Part shown: in pieces, positions 27,422 through 38,368 of the stretch
How the letters are laid out: every line of letters begins with the position of its first letter
Position numbering within the stretch: position 1 is the first letter of the stretch
Assembly (NCBI GenBank): GCA_023159155.1
Contig: JAJNNX010000003.1
Span: 1,922,001 to 1,986,000 of the forward strand
From: Ustulina deusta
Taxonomy: Eukaryota > Ascomycota > Sordariomycetes > Xylariales > Xylariaceae
Length of the DNA: 64,000 nt
Reading direction: 5' to 3'
Notes under the pieces: model-generated
Database searches by the model: none
Seen by the model: only the letters and a program-made list of their open reading frames with translations
Told to the model about the DNA's origin: nothing
Position numbers and translations under genes: made by a program

Positions 27422-30400
27422 ATGGCGTCATATGATGAAGGCTACGAGTACGAGGAGGAGTACGAGGAGGAGAACCACATCACCCCCGAGGATTGCTGGA
27501 ATGTCATCTCGGCCTACTTCGACACCAAGGGCCTCGTGTCCCAGCAGATCGACTCTTTCAACGACTTCCAGGCCGGCACCATCCAGGATCTACTCGATGA
27601 GTACAGTCATCTCAGTGTCGATCAGAACAACCCGCCGTCCCCCAATGGCCGCGAGATCGTATGTCGACGGTACGAGCTGAAGTTCGGCAAGGTCACCTTC
27701 TCCCGCCCAGTCGTCTCCGAAACCGAAGGCACATCTAGCCCATTGCTGCCTTACGAGTGTCGAGACCGTAATATGACCTATGCCAGTCCCGTCTACGCCA
27801 AAGTCGATAGCAAAGTCTCTGTCTGTATCGAGGAGCCTGTTCCCCTGCACGAGATGACCGAGGAGCAGCAGAGTGAATACGCCGAGACTGGCAACCAGCC
27901 CACTCGGCTTGTTTGGGAGGAAGAGGAAAACGTGCTAAAGTACAAGGCGAACGGCGACCCCGTCGAAGCCCCCGACAGTCTTTTCATCGGCAAACTCCCC
28001 GTCATGGTCAAGTCGAACGCCTGCCATCTGAGTCGCGAGTCCGAAGACGACCTGTTTCTGTTGAACGAATGCCCGTACGACCAGGGCGGCTATTTCGTTA
28101 TCAACGGAAGCGAAAAGGTTCTCATAGCTCAAGAGCGTTCGGCAGCCAACATTGTTCAAGTCTTCAAGAAGAGCCAGCCAAGCCCTTACTCATACACCGC
28201 CGAGATTCGAAGCGCCCTTGAGAAAGGGTCGCGCCTCATATCGTCGTTGATGCTGAAGTTGTACACCAAGGGAGACACCACCAAGGGAGGCTACGGCCAA
28301 ACCATACACACCACACTACCCTACGTCAAATCTGATGTGCCCATAGCTATCGTGTTCAGAGCCTTGAGCGTTGTCAGTGACGAGGAAATCTTCGACGCTA
28401 TATGCTATGACCGTAACGATAGCCAAATGCTGGAGCTGCTGCGACCCTGCATCGAAGAGGCCTTCTGCATTCAAGACCAAGAAGTTGCCCTGGACTACAT
28501 CGGCAAGCGTGGGAATCAAAACCAAGCGAGCGCACGGGACCGTCGTGTCCAAGCTGCCAGGGACATCCTACAAAAGGAAATGCTACCACATATCTCTCAG
28601 CAAAAGGGATGCGAGACCAGGAAGGCATTCTTCCTTGGCTATATGGTTCATAAGCTCCTTCAGTGTGCTTTGGGTCGACGCGATACTGATGATCGCGACC
28701 ATTTTGGTAAGAAACGATTAGACCTCGCAGGACCTCTTTTAGCCAAGCTCTTCCGCAACATAGTTCGTCGGATGACTCAGGAGGTTTTGTCGCACCTGAA
28801 GCGAAGTATCGAGCAAGGCAAGCAGTTCAACATTGCCCTAGCCGTGAAGTCAAACATTATTACGAGCGGACTGAAATATTCCCTCGCTACCGGGAATTGG
28901 GGTGACCAGAAAAAGGCCATGAGCTCTACCGCCGGTGTTTCACAGGTGCTAAACCGATACACCTTCGCATCTACCCTATCACATTTGCGAAGAACGAATA
29001 CCCCTGTTGGTCGAGACGGCAAACTTGCCAAACCACGGCAGCTTCACAATACTCACTGGGGTCTTGTCTGCCCGGCCGAGACCCCCGAAGGTCAGGCTTG
29101 TGGTCTAGTCAAAAACCTATCCCTCATGTGCTCTATCAGCGTCGGCACATCGACAGAGCCTATTATAGATTATATGATTCTACGCAATATGGAAGTGTTA
29201 GAAGAATATGATCATCATAGGTATCCCAACGCCACCAAGGTGTTTCTCAATGGCGCATGGATTGGCGTTCATCAGGACCCTAAGGCGCTCGTGAAAGATG
29301 TGCAAGAATTGCGCCGGACGAATCAGATCCCAGCCGAAGTATCCCTCATTCGAGATATTCGTGACCGCGAGTTCAAAATTTTCTCCGATGCCGGCCGTGT
29401 GATGCGGCCCTTGTTCGTAGTCGAACAAGAGGATGATTCCGACAAGGGTATCGAGAAGGGCACGCTGGTCTTGACCAAAGACATGGTCCGGAGACTTGAG
29501 ATTGACCAAACCCTCGCACCCGGAAGTGATGAGTACTTCGGATGGCAAGGCCTGGTCAATGCTGGTGTCATCGAATATATGGATGCTGAGGAAGAGGAGA
29601 CTGCCATGATTTGCATGACTCCCGAGGACCTAGAGAGTTACCGATGCATCAAGTTAGGTTTGCCGGATCCTTTCAACAGGGACGATGTCTTCGCCCCGAA
29701 CAAGCGGCTGAAGACGAAGATAAATCCGACAACCCACATGTACACTCATTGTGAAATTCACCCCAGCATGCTTCTCGGCATTTGTGCCAGCATCATCCCC
29801 TTCCCTGATCATAACCAAGTAAGTACCCCTGCGATCCCTTCCGTCGCAGTTGCTAATCCTACTGATAGTCGCCCCGAAATACGTACCAGTCCGCCATGGG
29901 CAAACAAGCCATGGGTTTTTTCCTCACCAACTATTCCCGTCGCATGGATACCATGGCGAATATCCTTTACTATCCTCAGAAGCCGCTGGGGACAACTAGG
30001 TCAATGGAATTCTTGAAGTTCCGAGAACTGCCCGCCGGCCAGAATGCTATTGTAGCCATTGCGTGCTATTCCGGTTACAATCAGGAAGATTCCGTCATCA
30101 TGAACCAGAGCAGCATTGACCGAGGCCTGTTCCGCAGTCTGTTCTTCCGCTCTTACTCTGATTCAGAGAAGCGAGTCGGCATCAACACCGTGGAGCAGTT
30201 TGAGAAACCCTTCCGTGCCGATACGCTCCGTCTAAAACAAGGGACGTATGACAAACTTGATGACGATGGAATTATCGCGCCTGGCATCCGTGTCTCGGGA
30301 GAGGATATCATTATAGGAAAGACGGCACCCATCAGCCCAGACAATGAAGAGATGGGTCAGCGTCAAAAGATACACGTCAAGCGAGATGCTTCGACACCTC

Positions 30401-31319
30401 TCCGTAGTACCGAAAGTGGTATTGTGGACTCAGTGGTGCTCACAACCAACGCTGACGGTTTGCGTTTCGTCAAAGTCCGAGTGCGAACTACAAAGATCCC
30501 ACAAATCGGTGACAAGTTTGCCTCTCGTCATGGACAGAAGGGTACTATCGGAGTAACATTCCGTAATGAGGACATGCCCTTCACCCGCGAGGGTATCGTC
30601 CCCGATATCATCATCAACCCGCACGCTATTCCGTCGCGAATGACAATTGCTCATTTAATCGAGTGTTTGCTCAGCAAAGTCTCCACTCTTAAGGGGATGG
30701 AAGGCGATGCCACCCCATTCACCGATGTTACTGTAGACTCGGTCTCAGGCCTTCTCAGAGAGCATGGCTATCAGTCGCGTGGATTTGAAGTACTGTATCA
30801 TGGGCACACAGGACGCAAACTGCGGGCTCAGGTGTTCTTCGGGCCCACATACTACCAGCGACTTCGACATATGGTGGATGACAAGATCCATGCTCGTGCC
30901 CGTGGCCCGGTACAGATCATGACTCGGCAGCCTGTCGAAGGTCGTGCTCGTGATGGTGGTCTTCGTTTCGGAGAAATGGAACGTGATTGCATGATTGCTC
31001 ATGGTGCTGCAGCTTTCCTAAAGGAACGACTGTTCGAAGTTTCCGACGCTTTCAGAGTCCATATTTGTGAGATTTGCGGACTCATGACCCCGGTCGCGTA
31101 AGTTTCTGATCATTTGCGATCTAACTCGGTGATTAGGCGCTAATCTAGCTATCTAGTCAACTCGGACAGCAAAACTTTGAGTGTCGTCCTTGTAAGAACA
31201 AGACGAAGATTGCTCAAATCCATATTCCTTATGCGGCGAAACTCCTGTTCCAAGAGCTCCAGGCCATGAATATTGCTTCACGCATGTTTACGGACCGATC
31301 CGGCGTGACGATTCGATGA
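27422..31319 (+). CDS. RPB2: RNA polymerase II second-largest subunit (RPB2)
   Basis: Encodes the beta-like core subunit of nuclear RNA polymerase II, which forms one side of the active-site cleft. Exons are 27422-29818, 29869-31097 and 31157-31319, giving 1262 residues, the normal length for the family. Both introns are GT-AG with CTAAT branch-like sites, and the joins restore the conserved text (…[20 protein letters not shown]… and …[19 protein letters not shown]…). Landmarks are [12 protein letters not shown] near residues 550-561, [18 protein letters not shown], the hybrid-binding [12 protein letters not shown] near 1013-1024, and the C-terminal zinc-site cysteines at about 1199, 1202, 1218 and 1221. 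The start is ATG in CACCATGG, followed by an acidic N-terminus. No lesion is seen. The gene begins only ~0.85 kb from the heterochromatin-like block. Confidence 0.98.
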
Positions 31320-31690
31320 TCCACCCAGCCGACGTGATTTCCACTCGCTATTCCCACATTACGATATTGAAAGAGTGAGAGCGACTATGTACATAATTGT
31401 TCTTGTTGCTCCTGTTATCAACTTGTATTCACTGCATTCGGGCGGCGTTTTTGCGTGCCTTCTCTCCGGGTGTTAAGATGGACGGAAGACAGTTGGCACA
31501 GTATATCATTTCGTGGAACTATAACCCACGGCTGTGAGGCATACTAGTGATAGGCTGAAGAAGACTAAATATAACCACCCGTGGTTTCTCGGCTTAAAAG
31601 TCTAGGTAGAATGCTAGATAATTAAATTACACTGTATAATGAACGAATCACTGCTTGAAAAAGCAATGTTGCTTGTTTTGGTTGATTTGG
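31320..31690. other. RPB2 3' flank
   Basis: GC-normal intergenic DNA after the RPB2 stop. It presumably contains the 3' UTR and polyadenylation region. No gene was seen. Confidence 0.5.
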
Positions 31691-32110
31691 CCATATATGG
31701 TCGACAACTCGCTTCATATCATTGTCAAACAAGTCAGTGCCCAACTCGTCGCCCGGGAGTCAGTTGCGATGTCATATGTCTGGGGTGACTTAGCCGAGAC
31801 GGAAGAGGTGACGGTCGAGCACGTATATTGCCTAGCAGATGATATTGGTGTGGCAACCGGCGTGTGCTTGCAGCATCAATCCAACATCACAGCCAGCCTT
31901 GCTATGATTCTTGGCTCTACTCACTATTGGGGGAGAAGCCGGCTGGTTTTGGGTTGACAGTGTTTCGATTAACCAACAGGACCTTTCCGAAGTGCTTATC
32001 AGGCGGAGATGATGGGGAGCATCGACTCAAACGCCAGGCTAAGTCTAGTTTGGTTAGATGGGATAGACCACAAACATTTATACAGTGCATGAGCAGCAAT
32101 GGCACAGATG
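31691..32110 (+). pseudogene. HET-domain gene remnant with frameshifts
   Basis: Three consecutive pieces in three frames read as one HET domain. The first frame has ESVAMSYVWGD, the usual 'LSYVWGD' opening of the domain. From about 31947 a second frame has FWVDSVSINQQDLSE, the hallmark W-[IV]-D-S-x-[CS]-I-N-Q motif. From about 32009 a third has MMGSIDSNARLSLVWLDG, equivalent to the 'IY..A..V.VWLG' strand. Two frameshifts and stops (for example at 31955-31957) separate them. Intact HET proteins mediate heterokaryon incompatibility or cell-death signalling; this copy is inactivated, and the rest of the protein is not visible. Confidence 0.65.
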
Positions 32111-33898
32111 AGCGACCTGGTCCGGAAGAGAGAGAAGGGGAACTGGACCAGGTTCGGCCGCTCCAGGATCCATTCGTTGCTTATAGCAACCTCCCTGATA
32201 CTGACAAAACTAGGACTTGCTCTTATTCATTGGGATTATTTCGGAAACCGTGGCCGAACCTTATATCATGCTAGCTAGGGGGCCGCTTTTAGGAAAGCTG
32301 TTATTAGTGGACATTTGGAGAAGTTATCTACTATGAACGCATCTCCTGAGTACTTTTTTTTTTTTCTAATCTTCCATTATTATTCCATTTCATTGCTTCA
32401 TTCCAACTTTAACGTCAGTTTTTCTGCTCATCGTTCCTCATGTAGAAAACCTCCGGCCACACTCGCACATTCGGAATGGAATGAATACCAACGCCACTCT
32501 ACAGCTTCAACATCTAGCTCACAGACACCTCGGTTTCGGTAGATGGTCAAAAAAAACGGCTGCCGAAATTCCGGTTACCGAAGCTGGCAGCCTACTAGGT
32601 TGCTTAGATATTTCAAGCCCAGTCATTCGATACTACACCCGCCAAACAAACGTTGTATCCCCCCCCTCTAGAAGAGGATGAGTCTGACTATGATACCACC
32701 GAGGCCGCGACATCAGTTCCTCAAGTGTGAGACGGGCAAATTTCGAATGCAGGGAGTGTTTATAGCGAAAATTCACCAAGCCGCATCGCAGAACGAGCGC
32801 TACGATTCCCTTTTATACTGAAGTGGACAATGTGAGGAGGCTCGATTGTATAGGATAATTACTCACCTTGCTTATAATACTAGGGGATAAGCCATTTATA
32901 TACACTTCCTAGCATAAATACGTAAAATGTGAATTGGGGAACTAGACGATCATAATACAATATAATTCAATTCAACGCAATAACTGACAATAAAGGTGTA
33001 ATCGTAATAGTTCCCCATTTCTCCGTTTTCCGTACTTTTTTGGTGTTGAACACACTTTTTCAACAGTACAGTCAGTCACCTTATGGCTACACGCCCCCGT
33101 ATTCAGCCACTTTGAGTTCTACTTACTCTACCTCGATGCCAACGGCTGTGAGCTTTGCTGTCGAGCCGGATAACAAGGCTGGTGAAGTTGATCAGGACGA
33201 TAGGATTGGAACAGAGGTATTTCGGGTCGGATGACAGTTCCACGGCTAGACCATCCGGAGGGGGTTCATGTTACGCTGATTTGACTGTCTCCCGGCCTCA
33301 CCCCAGCGCATGTATCTATCATAGCACCAAATGAGACCGATTCCTAGCTTGGAGTGACATCTGCGGCTTTTTCCTTGTGCTGGATTCGATGGCGCACGTA
33401 GGTAGCGAAGTGGGCAATGTGGGTAAGATATAGGGGGTTCCGACCTCGACGTTATACAAGGAGATAATTAGGCCGAGCCTGCACTTCCACGTACGATGAC
33501 TAGACTGATTGCTTGGGGACTCTCTTGATCGTAATAAAATGCGATTGGATTTGTTATACACACCGAGAGCTCCTGCTTGGCTTGGTGTTGCCTGGGTGTT
33601 GGCTATACCTATTTATAGAAGACTTGCTTCGCCACATGTAGTCTTTATGTACTTCGGACGAAGCACGTTACACCAAGATGGAAGGTATTGCCCCCAACGG
33701 CAGTTCAGTCTATTTTCTTTCTCGTGCATACACAACCTGAATAAGGAATATATAATAATGACTGAGGTACTTCTCCAAATCGAGTTAGTTTGATAGTATT
33801 ATAACAATATAACCTAGTTGGGAGAAAATTAGAGAGGCGCATTTCGGAGGTGATATTTATTCGTGATCAATCTCACTCATTCATTTCTCCAACAGATT
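32111..33898. other. Intergenic region with no supported gene
   Basis: GC-normal to moderately A/T-rich DNA. Short frames exist. One run near 32680-32830 reads EDESDYDTTEAATSVPQ, then a stop, then SVYSENSPSRIAERALRF in the same frame, which looks like decayed coding sequence of unknown identity. Other frames lack domain features. The segment may hold further gene relics. Confidence 0.4.
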
Positions 33899-35302
33899 TA
33901 TGCCGCTATTCTTATTTTCTTTTATGCACCACACGTTTCCGTAGTTTATCCCGCTATGAACCAAACTAGCCCATCTTTTGCAGTAAGTTGAATCGACTTA
34001 GAAGCGAGACCTCGTAACCAATAATAATTTGTTTATACTTACATCGCAGGGATGGGTGTCGAGCCCTAGCACTCGAGGCTCGATCGATATTGTCTTCTCG
34101 TCGTTCTTGGCCATCTTCCTATGCACACGGTCATCTTTATGTTCTCAACGTGCTCCATCCAGATGACAGCGACTTCAAGATTTTGTTAAGAAAGGTGAAA
34201 TGGATGCTTTGGGGGATTTTAATGCCTGAAGTTGTCTTGTCGATATCTTTCGGCTAATATGCATCTGCAGGGCGATCCGTCCAACGTTTTCGCGAGCTGG
34301 GATATCCTCATTGGACTTTACGACACGGCTTCTTTGCAGATATGGGCGGCATGCTGCTATTGCCCGAAGGAGACGTACCTTTCGTTATCAATAGCAGCCA
34401 GGTGGCATTCCTCGTGGAGAAAGGATATATGGAATGCCCAAAAATAACTGCCGAGGAGATATGGGATAAGTCAAAGGCCGATTTCGTTTCTAAATCCTTC
34501 GCCTTCCTCCAGGCCAGTTGGTTTTTATTCCAGCTTCTTGGCCGGGCTATCGTCCCGCTCCCCACAACGGCTCTCGAAATTTTTACCGGCGCCATTGTCT
34601 TCTGTTCCTTTGGAAATTTCGTCTGCTGGCTCCATAAGCCAAATGATATCCGGAAAAGCATCACTCTAAAGATCAATGTGTCTCTGCAACAGGTCGTGTC
34701 AGGAGGCGAAGCGGCTGCCGCTGTTTTCCATCAACATACGGACAATATGGACGAGAAACCGTCAAAGTACGCAACCATGGCGAAGGCGTTCGGCCTGTCA
34801 CTTGGCGGGCGCGGGCGCGGGCGACCGCTTGTGCGCATCCCCAATAGCACATTTCCTGAATTAACCGTTTCGCACAAAGTGGCCTTCTTCTGTCTCGGCA
34901 AAGTTTACGCTGCTTTTCATCTAGCTGCTTGGAATGCCCATTTCCCCACGAATTTCGAACTCCTTGGATGGCGAATTGCAAGTTCTGTTGTCACAGGGAA
35001 CATCGCTGATCCTGTGGCTATTTGAAGTATTAATATTCCCTCCGGACGAAAACACTTGGAGCAAGTATTTAAAGCTTTTGCCTCGGCAGAAATTGTCGAC
35101 TCAGCAGGCTTTCAGAAAGGAAGATGATGGAGAATCCGCCGTATCCCAAGCGCACAAGAATTGTAGAAGAGTCCAAAGGGAAAATTTTGGCCTATGTTTT
35201 CATCCAGTCTACAGGGTAGTCATCAGAGCCACGCTCGTGCCTCTCTACGTAATATCTCGCCTGTTTCTCGTGGTTGGGGCTTTATCGAGCTTGAGATCTT
35301 AA
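33899..35302 (+). pseudogene. Fungal multi-pass membrane protein, frameshifted relic
   Basis: Pieces of one protein lie in order. A signal-anchor-like exon (33899-33982, …PAMNQTSPSFA) joins across a GTAAGT…GCAG intron (33983-34049) to GWVSSPSTRGSIDIVFSS. Next come, in a shifted frame, VLHPDDSDFKILLRKVKWM (about 34135-34254) and the long frame 34273-35025 (ELGYPHWTLRHGFFADMGG, VEKGYMECPKITAEEIWDKS, CWLHKP). The last piece runs on in another frame as GTSLILWLFEVLIFPPDEN to 35302. The order matches a widespread, poorly characterised Pezizomycotina membrane family. One shift lies in a GGG at 34996-34998 and another near 34140-34160. There are several hydrophobic segments. Function is unknown, and sequencing error is an alternative to decay. 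Confidence 0.6.
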
Positions 35303-35960
35303 CTTGCTGGTGTCTACAGCACTTTTGCTGTCACAGACCTGTTTCCTCGTTGAAAGAAAGCTCATATGGTCCCCGACCTCAATAAAGGCCATTCCACACT
35401 GGATGCTTCAACTGGACGGGAAATTCTTTTCTGTATCCGTTTGCGGTGCAAATCCAGGGGAGTGGGGATGCCATCTGTCGCTAGGTCCTTACTTCTAACT
35501 ACGAGCTATAAATGAATCGGACACAGCCTTTGCCACGTATGATGGATGTTGGGGCCGGGAGCTACGCCACTTGGGATATTTTGAGCTGCACGCTGTGTTA
35601 CCTATTATGCTACAGTGTTTCAGTGCGACTAGTCTCAGCCCACACATGTACTACAGGGGTACCTAGTGTTGGACATGATATATCTTATAGCTATATATAT
35701 AATAGGTCTCCTGGAGCCCGCTCGGGGTGTCCTGAGAGTTAGAATCCTGACATCTGGGGTTTTTGCGTCTTCAGCTCAGCAACTAGATACCTACTCGCCC
35801 CTCGTTCATTTTTTACAGTTGATTAATTTAATATTTTATAGAAACAACGCTAAAATTAGCACTATTAAAAAATTCGGTAGTGTGCACTATGTCGCACTAA
35901 CATAACAGTACCTTGCGCACGGATAATAAATGGGAAGGTGTTTTTAAAAGAAAAAAAAAG
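35303..35960. other. Intergenic region
   Basis: GC-normal DNA becoming A/T-richer after about 35820. No gene is supported. The short frames are chance. Confidence 0.45.
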
Positions 35961-35977
35961 AAAAAAAAAAAAAAAAA
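35961..35977 (-). terminator. RNA polymerase III terminator of the tRNA-Ser gene
   Basis: A run of A on the plus strand directly follows the tRNA discriminator base, so the minus-strand transcript meets a T tract longer than 15, a strong Pol III stop. Confidence 0.8.
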
Positions 35978-36058
35978 CGACACCTCTGAGATTCGAACTC
36001 AGGCTCCCGAAGGAACAGGATTAGCAGTCCTGCGCGTTAACCACTCCGCCAAAGTGCC
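35978..36058 (-). tRNA. tRNA-Ser (anticodon GCT)
   Basis: On the minus strand the 81-nt sequence folds as a class II tRNA. The acceptor strand GGCACTT pairs with AGGTGTC (two G·U pairs) and is followed by discriminator G. The anticodon stem CAGGA/TCCTG encloses the loop CTGCTAA with anticodon GCT (positions 36025-36023). There is a long variable arm (TTCCTTCGGGAG region) and a T arm CTGAG-TTCGAAT-CTCAG. The long variable arm and anticodon together indicate serine (AGC/AGU codons). No intron is present. Internal A box (GGCGGAGTGG) and B box (GAGTTCGAATC) match Pol III promoters. Confidence 0.95.
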
Positions 36059-36193
36059 TTACTCCAGTACCTTGCCTTATATGGCATTGACTTGCTGTTC
36101 ATTTCTACGAGCCGCTCCGCACGTCCTATTTAACTGCCTCCCCCACGGTCGTCCACCAGCTAGCTCCTCTGGGATTCAAGCAAGCTTGGCTTG

Positions 36194-37777
36194 ATGTGGC
36201 TCATCAATTGCCGAGATCTGACTCTTGTGGAAGTGGGCAGTCGAGTGGGTGTGAAATACGCCATTTTCTCTCACACGTGGGAGGATGGCGAAGAAGTTCA
36301 GTTCGACGAGTTCAAGGACAGAACGGCGAGGACGAAACGAGGGTGGGAAAAGATTCGGAAGATATGCCGGCTCGCCGGGGACGAAGGCTATGAATTCGCC
36401 TGGTGCGATACGTGCTGCATCAACAAAACAAGCAGTGCGGAGCTCACCGAAGCCATCAATTCCATGTTCCCCTGGTATGCGGCGGCGGATATCTGCTACG
36501 TCTACCTGGTCGACTATGACCATTCCAGCCCTGCCAGCGAGCTGAGCGCTTCGAGGTGGTTCACTCGGGGATGGACGCTTCAAGAGCTAATTGCGCCCGC
36601 TCAGGTGCGTTTCTACGACGCGTCTTGGGCGACAATCGGGACAAAGGCTACGCTGAGCAAGACCCTTTCGAGCATCACCGGTATTGAAGAACATGTCCTA
36701 CGCGCCTCGAAAGACCGGAAGTGGGACGACGTTCTCGGCCAGGTGCCGGTAGCAGCGAGAATGGCGTGGGCCGCAAGGCGGAAGACAACTCGAATCGAGG
36801 ACATGGCCTACTGCCTTCTGGGGATATTCGGCGTCAACCTCCCCATGCTGTATGGCGAAGGCGAGCGGGCTTTCATCCGACTCCAAGAGGAAATCGTGAG
36901 GACGAACAACGACCTGTCCCTGTTCGCGTGGAGGTCGGCAGACGGCGTACGCCCGAGCCCCCTCGACAGCTACTGCGGAGTTTTCGCTCGGCACCCCAGA
37001 GACTTCGGATGCTCGGGCGGAGTCGTCCTGGCCAGTAATGTCATGTACAATTCAGATTTCACCATGTCCAACAAAGGAGTGAAGATCGAGATGGATCTCT
37101 CATATTTCAAGCAGGGAGATTTGCATGTGTTATTTCTCAACTGTCACAACGCCGCGAATCAAGTCGCCAATCTCGGGATTTTCCTCAAGCACCAGGGCGC
37201 CAATGTTTTTGCTCGGGCCAGGCCGCACGAGTTCGCGTCCAGATCGATTCATGTCCCCGATAGCACCGAGCGCAAGTCTTTCTTCCTCAACAAGCTGCTC
37301 AGCCCCAGCATCGCGCAATCGCTGCACGCGATTCACCGTTGCGCCTTCGTCGTTTCGAAGATCCCGGGGAGATATAGTCACTGCTGGACAACCGGGCTCG
37401 CGGGGCCGGGGCAACTATGGGATGGTGGGCAGCGTATGTTCATCGCGACCGGACTACAAGACTTTGTGGGATACTACGAGTATCGATTCAATAACCCGCG
37501 AGCGTACGCGCTGACAAGTGGGACGAATTTCGGGTTTTTGGTATTTTTTGGCTACGGCTACGGCTTTAAGCCGTGGCTGAGGGCCGTCGGACATGGCGAG
37601 GCCCAGAGTTATTACGTGTTAGACGCGGTGGAGCGCGGTGACATGAGAATGCTCGCGCAACACGCAGCTGGAATGCCAGTAGAGACGAGGGTCGGGGGGT
37701 TGGGGATAATTGTCGAGCTTTTGGCAGGCGTTAGGAACGGGGAGCCTGTGTTTTTGATTGATTGTAAAGAGTCTTGA
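36194..37777 (+). CDS. HET-domain protein (HET-R/HET-E type N-terminus), 527 aa
   Basis: Likely a heterokaryon-incompatibility-type non-self recognition protein. The ATG at 36194 gives MWLINCRDLT, the normal opening of this class; an upstream TTG is not needed. The HET domain spans about residues 22-131, with YAIFSHTWEDGE, FAWCDTCCINKTSSAELTEA and RWFTRGWTLQELIAP. The following conserved block, RRKTTRIEDMAYCLLGIF and LPMLYGEGERAFIRLQEEI (about 196-234), is typical of NLR-like HET proteins. There is no P-loop NACHT or WD40 tail; the C-terminal ~280 residues are unassigned. It is one uninterrupted exon, and no transmembrane segment is obvious. It converges on the Argonaute gene, with 591 bp between stops. 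Role in self/non-self cell death is inferred from family. Confidence 0.9.
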   Translation: MWLINCRDLTLVEVGSRVGVKYAIFSHTWEDGEEVQFDEFKDRTARTKRGWEKIRKICRLAGDEGYEFAWCDTCCINKTSSAELTEAINSMFPWYAAADICYVYLVDYDHSSPASELSASRWFTRGWTLQELIAPAQVRFYDASWATIGTKATLSKTLSSITGIEEHVLRASKDRKWDDVLGQVPVAARMAWAARRKTTRIEDMAYCLLGIFGVNLPMLYGEGERAFIRLQEEIVRTNNDLSLFAWRSADGVRPSPLDSYCGVFARHPRDFGCSGGVVLASNVMYNSDFTMSNKGVKIEMDLSYFKQGDLHVLFLNCHNAANQVANLGIFLKHQGANVFARARPHEFASRSIHVPDSTERKSFFLNKLLSPSIAQSLHAIHRCAFVVSKIPGRYSHCWTTGLAGPGQLWDGGQRMFIATGLQDFVGYYEYRFNNPRAYALTSGTNFGFLVFFGYGYGFKPWLRAVGHGEAQSYYVLDAVERGDMRMLAQHAAGMPVETRVGGLGIIVELLAGVRNGEPVFLIDCKES

Positions 37778-38368
37778 ATGGAAGCCAATGGACTTATGCT
37801 CCGGTTGTTTAGGAAGTTGAGGGAGAGGATATCATGCAGCAGCACCTCGGAGCGCTATTTCATTGTCCTATGACAGGAATACTTAGGCTATATATAGACA
37901 AAATCACTTGATCTACTTGAAACCTAGTATTCTTTCTTCATTTGTACGTCCCATTTCAAACAAGGGCGGAAGAGTTGAAGAGAAGCTGAATAGCTAAGCC
38001 CGAGACCTCGATTTGTTATCCGACCCCCAGACTGCCAACACAAGATCGTGCGGCCTAGTGGCATATTTGAAAGTGCTCAACAGTGTGCCGAGTATGGTGA
38101 GGAACTAAGAAGACTTCTACCATTGTCCATCAACGTCAATGCAATTTTGATACTTCGGGCAGAGCTACAATGGTGGGTTTAATAAAAACAAAAACTAATG
38201 CTCTACCGATCCTTTCAGTAAAGCAGTATTTCAGCAGGGTTTATGTATAACTACGAGAATTTCGGGCTAAATTGCCATATCCTTTCTCTAGCCTAAACAC
38301 CACAGCCGTCCCGCTTTTTGACGCCACGTTTAACCCTCGAACAGCGAGTTGGGGTATTGTTGACCCAA
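37778..38368. other. Convergent intergenic region (HET gene / Argonaute)
   Basis: About 590 bp between the two stop codons, containing both 3' ends. No gene or repeat was recognised. Overlapping 3' transcripts are possible because both genes read into it. Confidence 0.5.

Noticed and set aside
26957..27431. Several overlapping frames on both strands just upstream of RPB2
   Set aside because: They lie in the pyrimidine-rich RPB2 leader, are strongly Arg/Pro/Ser biased and have no domain.
29819..30016. Continuation of the first RPB2 frame past residue 799
   Set aside because: It reads into a 50-nt intron; family conservation resumes only after the acceptor at 29868.
27590..31002. Many antisense and shifted frames across RPB2
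   Set aside because: Shadows of the RPB2 reading frame, as expected in GC-normal coding DNA.
36191..36193. TTG one codon upstream as HET gene start
   Set aside because: The ATG at 36194 gives the family-typical MWL start; a TTG start is not expected in this nuclear gene.
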